This document shows positions 63,849 to 64,000 of a stretch of DNA of 64,000 nucleotides, in pieces. Each line of letters opens with the position of its first letter. Within the stretch, counting starts at the first letter, position 1. The DNA is from Kappaphycus alvarezii (taxonomy: Eukaryota > Rhodophyta > Florideophyceae > Gigartinales > Solieriaceae), in contig NADL03000004.1 in NCBI GenBank assembly GCA_002205965.3, positions 434,001 through 498,000 of the forward strand, written 5' to 3'. The notes below the pieces were generated by a model. It was given only the letters and a program-made list of their open reading frames with translations, did no database searches and was not told the DNA's origin. A program made the position numbers and the translations under genes.

Positions 63849-64000
63849 TTAGTTTTTCTTGGGTTTGTGTAGCATGAAGCGGTTGATCAGGTAGTAAAAT
63901 TGGGGTGCAGAAAAGGACTTGGTTAACATGTATGTGAGCTGTTTGGAGGTCGAGATATGAGAGACGGAAACTATCCCTCTGCGATGGAGGTCCCGGATGT
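63849..64000 (-). CDS. Ty1/copia RNase H C-terminus, runs off the window (copy 4)
   Basis: Minus strand from the window edge: IRDLHRRGIVSVSHISTSKQ, then LTYMLTKSFSAPQFYYLINR and FMLHKPKKN, stop TAA 63851-63849. This is the H-x-I-R-D ... Q-x-A-D-x-L-T-K-x-L end of copia RNase H and is uninterrupted here. The tail resembles copy 3 (NHFISYKPKQN), so the two belong to one subfamily. The rest lies beyond 64000. Confidence 0.7.
   Translation of the reverse strand, partial: IRDLHRRGIVSVSHISTSKQLTYMLTKSFSAPQFYYLINRFMLHKPKKN

Noticed and set aside
1-64000. CRISPR arrays, bacterial operons, rRNA genes
   Set aside because: No regularly spaced repeats, no Shine-Dalgarno-led gene strings and no rRNA core sequences were seen; the gene content is eukaryotic.

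Overview
The window looks like nuclear DNA of a photosynthetic eukaryote, most likely a red alga (Rhodophyta, florideophyte-like). Evidence: host genes with few or no introns packed into a short island; a plastid-lipid-associated (fibrillin) protein whose presumptive leader starts Met-Lys-Pro-Phe, the early Phe expected of red algal transit peptides; a lumen-type FKBP; eukaryotic RPL32, TFIIIB BDP1, riboflavin kinase and a mitochondrial carrier; and several families of decayed eukaryotic transposons. The genus is not determinable by eye.

Layout. 0.5-1.4 kb: GC-rich carboxyl end of a LINE-like reverse transcriptase. 1.6-6.5 kb: decayed PiggyBac-like element carrying a PD-(D/E)XK (YqaJ-like) nuclease domain, flanked by palindromes. 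6.85-8.3 kb: complete but dead Tc1-type DD34E element with long terminal inverted repeats. 8.8-9.1 kb: LINE 3' fragment. 10.1-14.2 kb: decayed Ty1/copia (+). 14.7-15.1 kb: second Tc1/mariner remnant (-). 15.1-31.9 kb: AT-rich desert with small tandem repeats and an unrecognised decayed minus-strand gene near 28.1-28.7 kb. 31.9-35.7 kb: family of inverted repeats with a palindromic core, another LINE tail and a decayed small ORF.

35.9-47.2 kb is the gene island: a nucleotidyltransferase-JmjC fusion (-), LINE fragment, FabZ-like hotdog protein (+, one intron), RPL32 (-), BDP1 (+), fibrillin (+, frame-disrupted), riboflavin kinase (+), mitochondrial carrier (-, frame-disrupted), FKBP (-). 48.6-54.8 kb: Ty3/gypsy element with 229/230-bp LTRs about 97% identical and an ATCAC target duplication; its 3' non-coding part contains a tRNA-like sequence. 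55.1-58.85 kb: decayed Ty1/copia (-). 58.87-61.36 kb: second copia (+) lacking integrase and most RT. The right edge holds the intact RNase H tail of a third copia (-).

The host genes are unrelated housekeeping functions (translation, Pol III initiation, flavin, plastid lipid and mitochondrial transport), not a pathway. The most distinctive items are the nucleotidyltransferase-JmjC fusion, the FabZ-like protein lacking the usual GHFPG histidine, the PiggyBac-nuclease fusion, and apparent single-base homopolymer losses in otherwise conserved host genes, which may be assembly errors.
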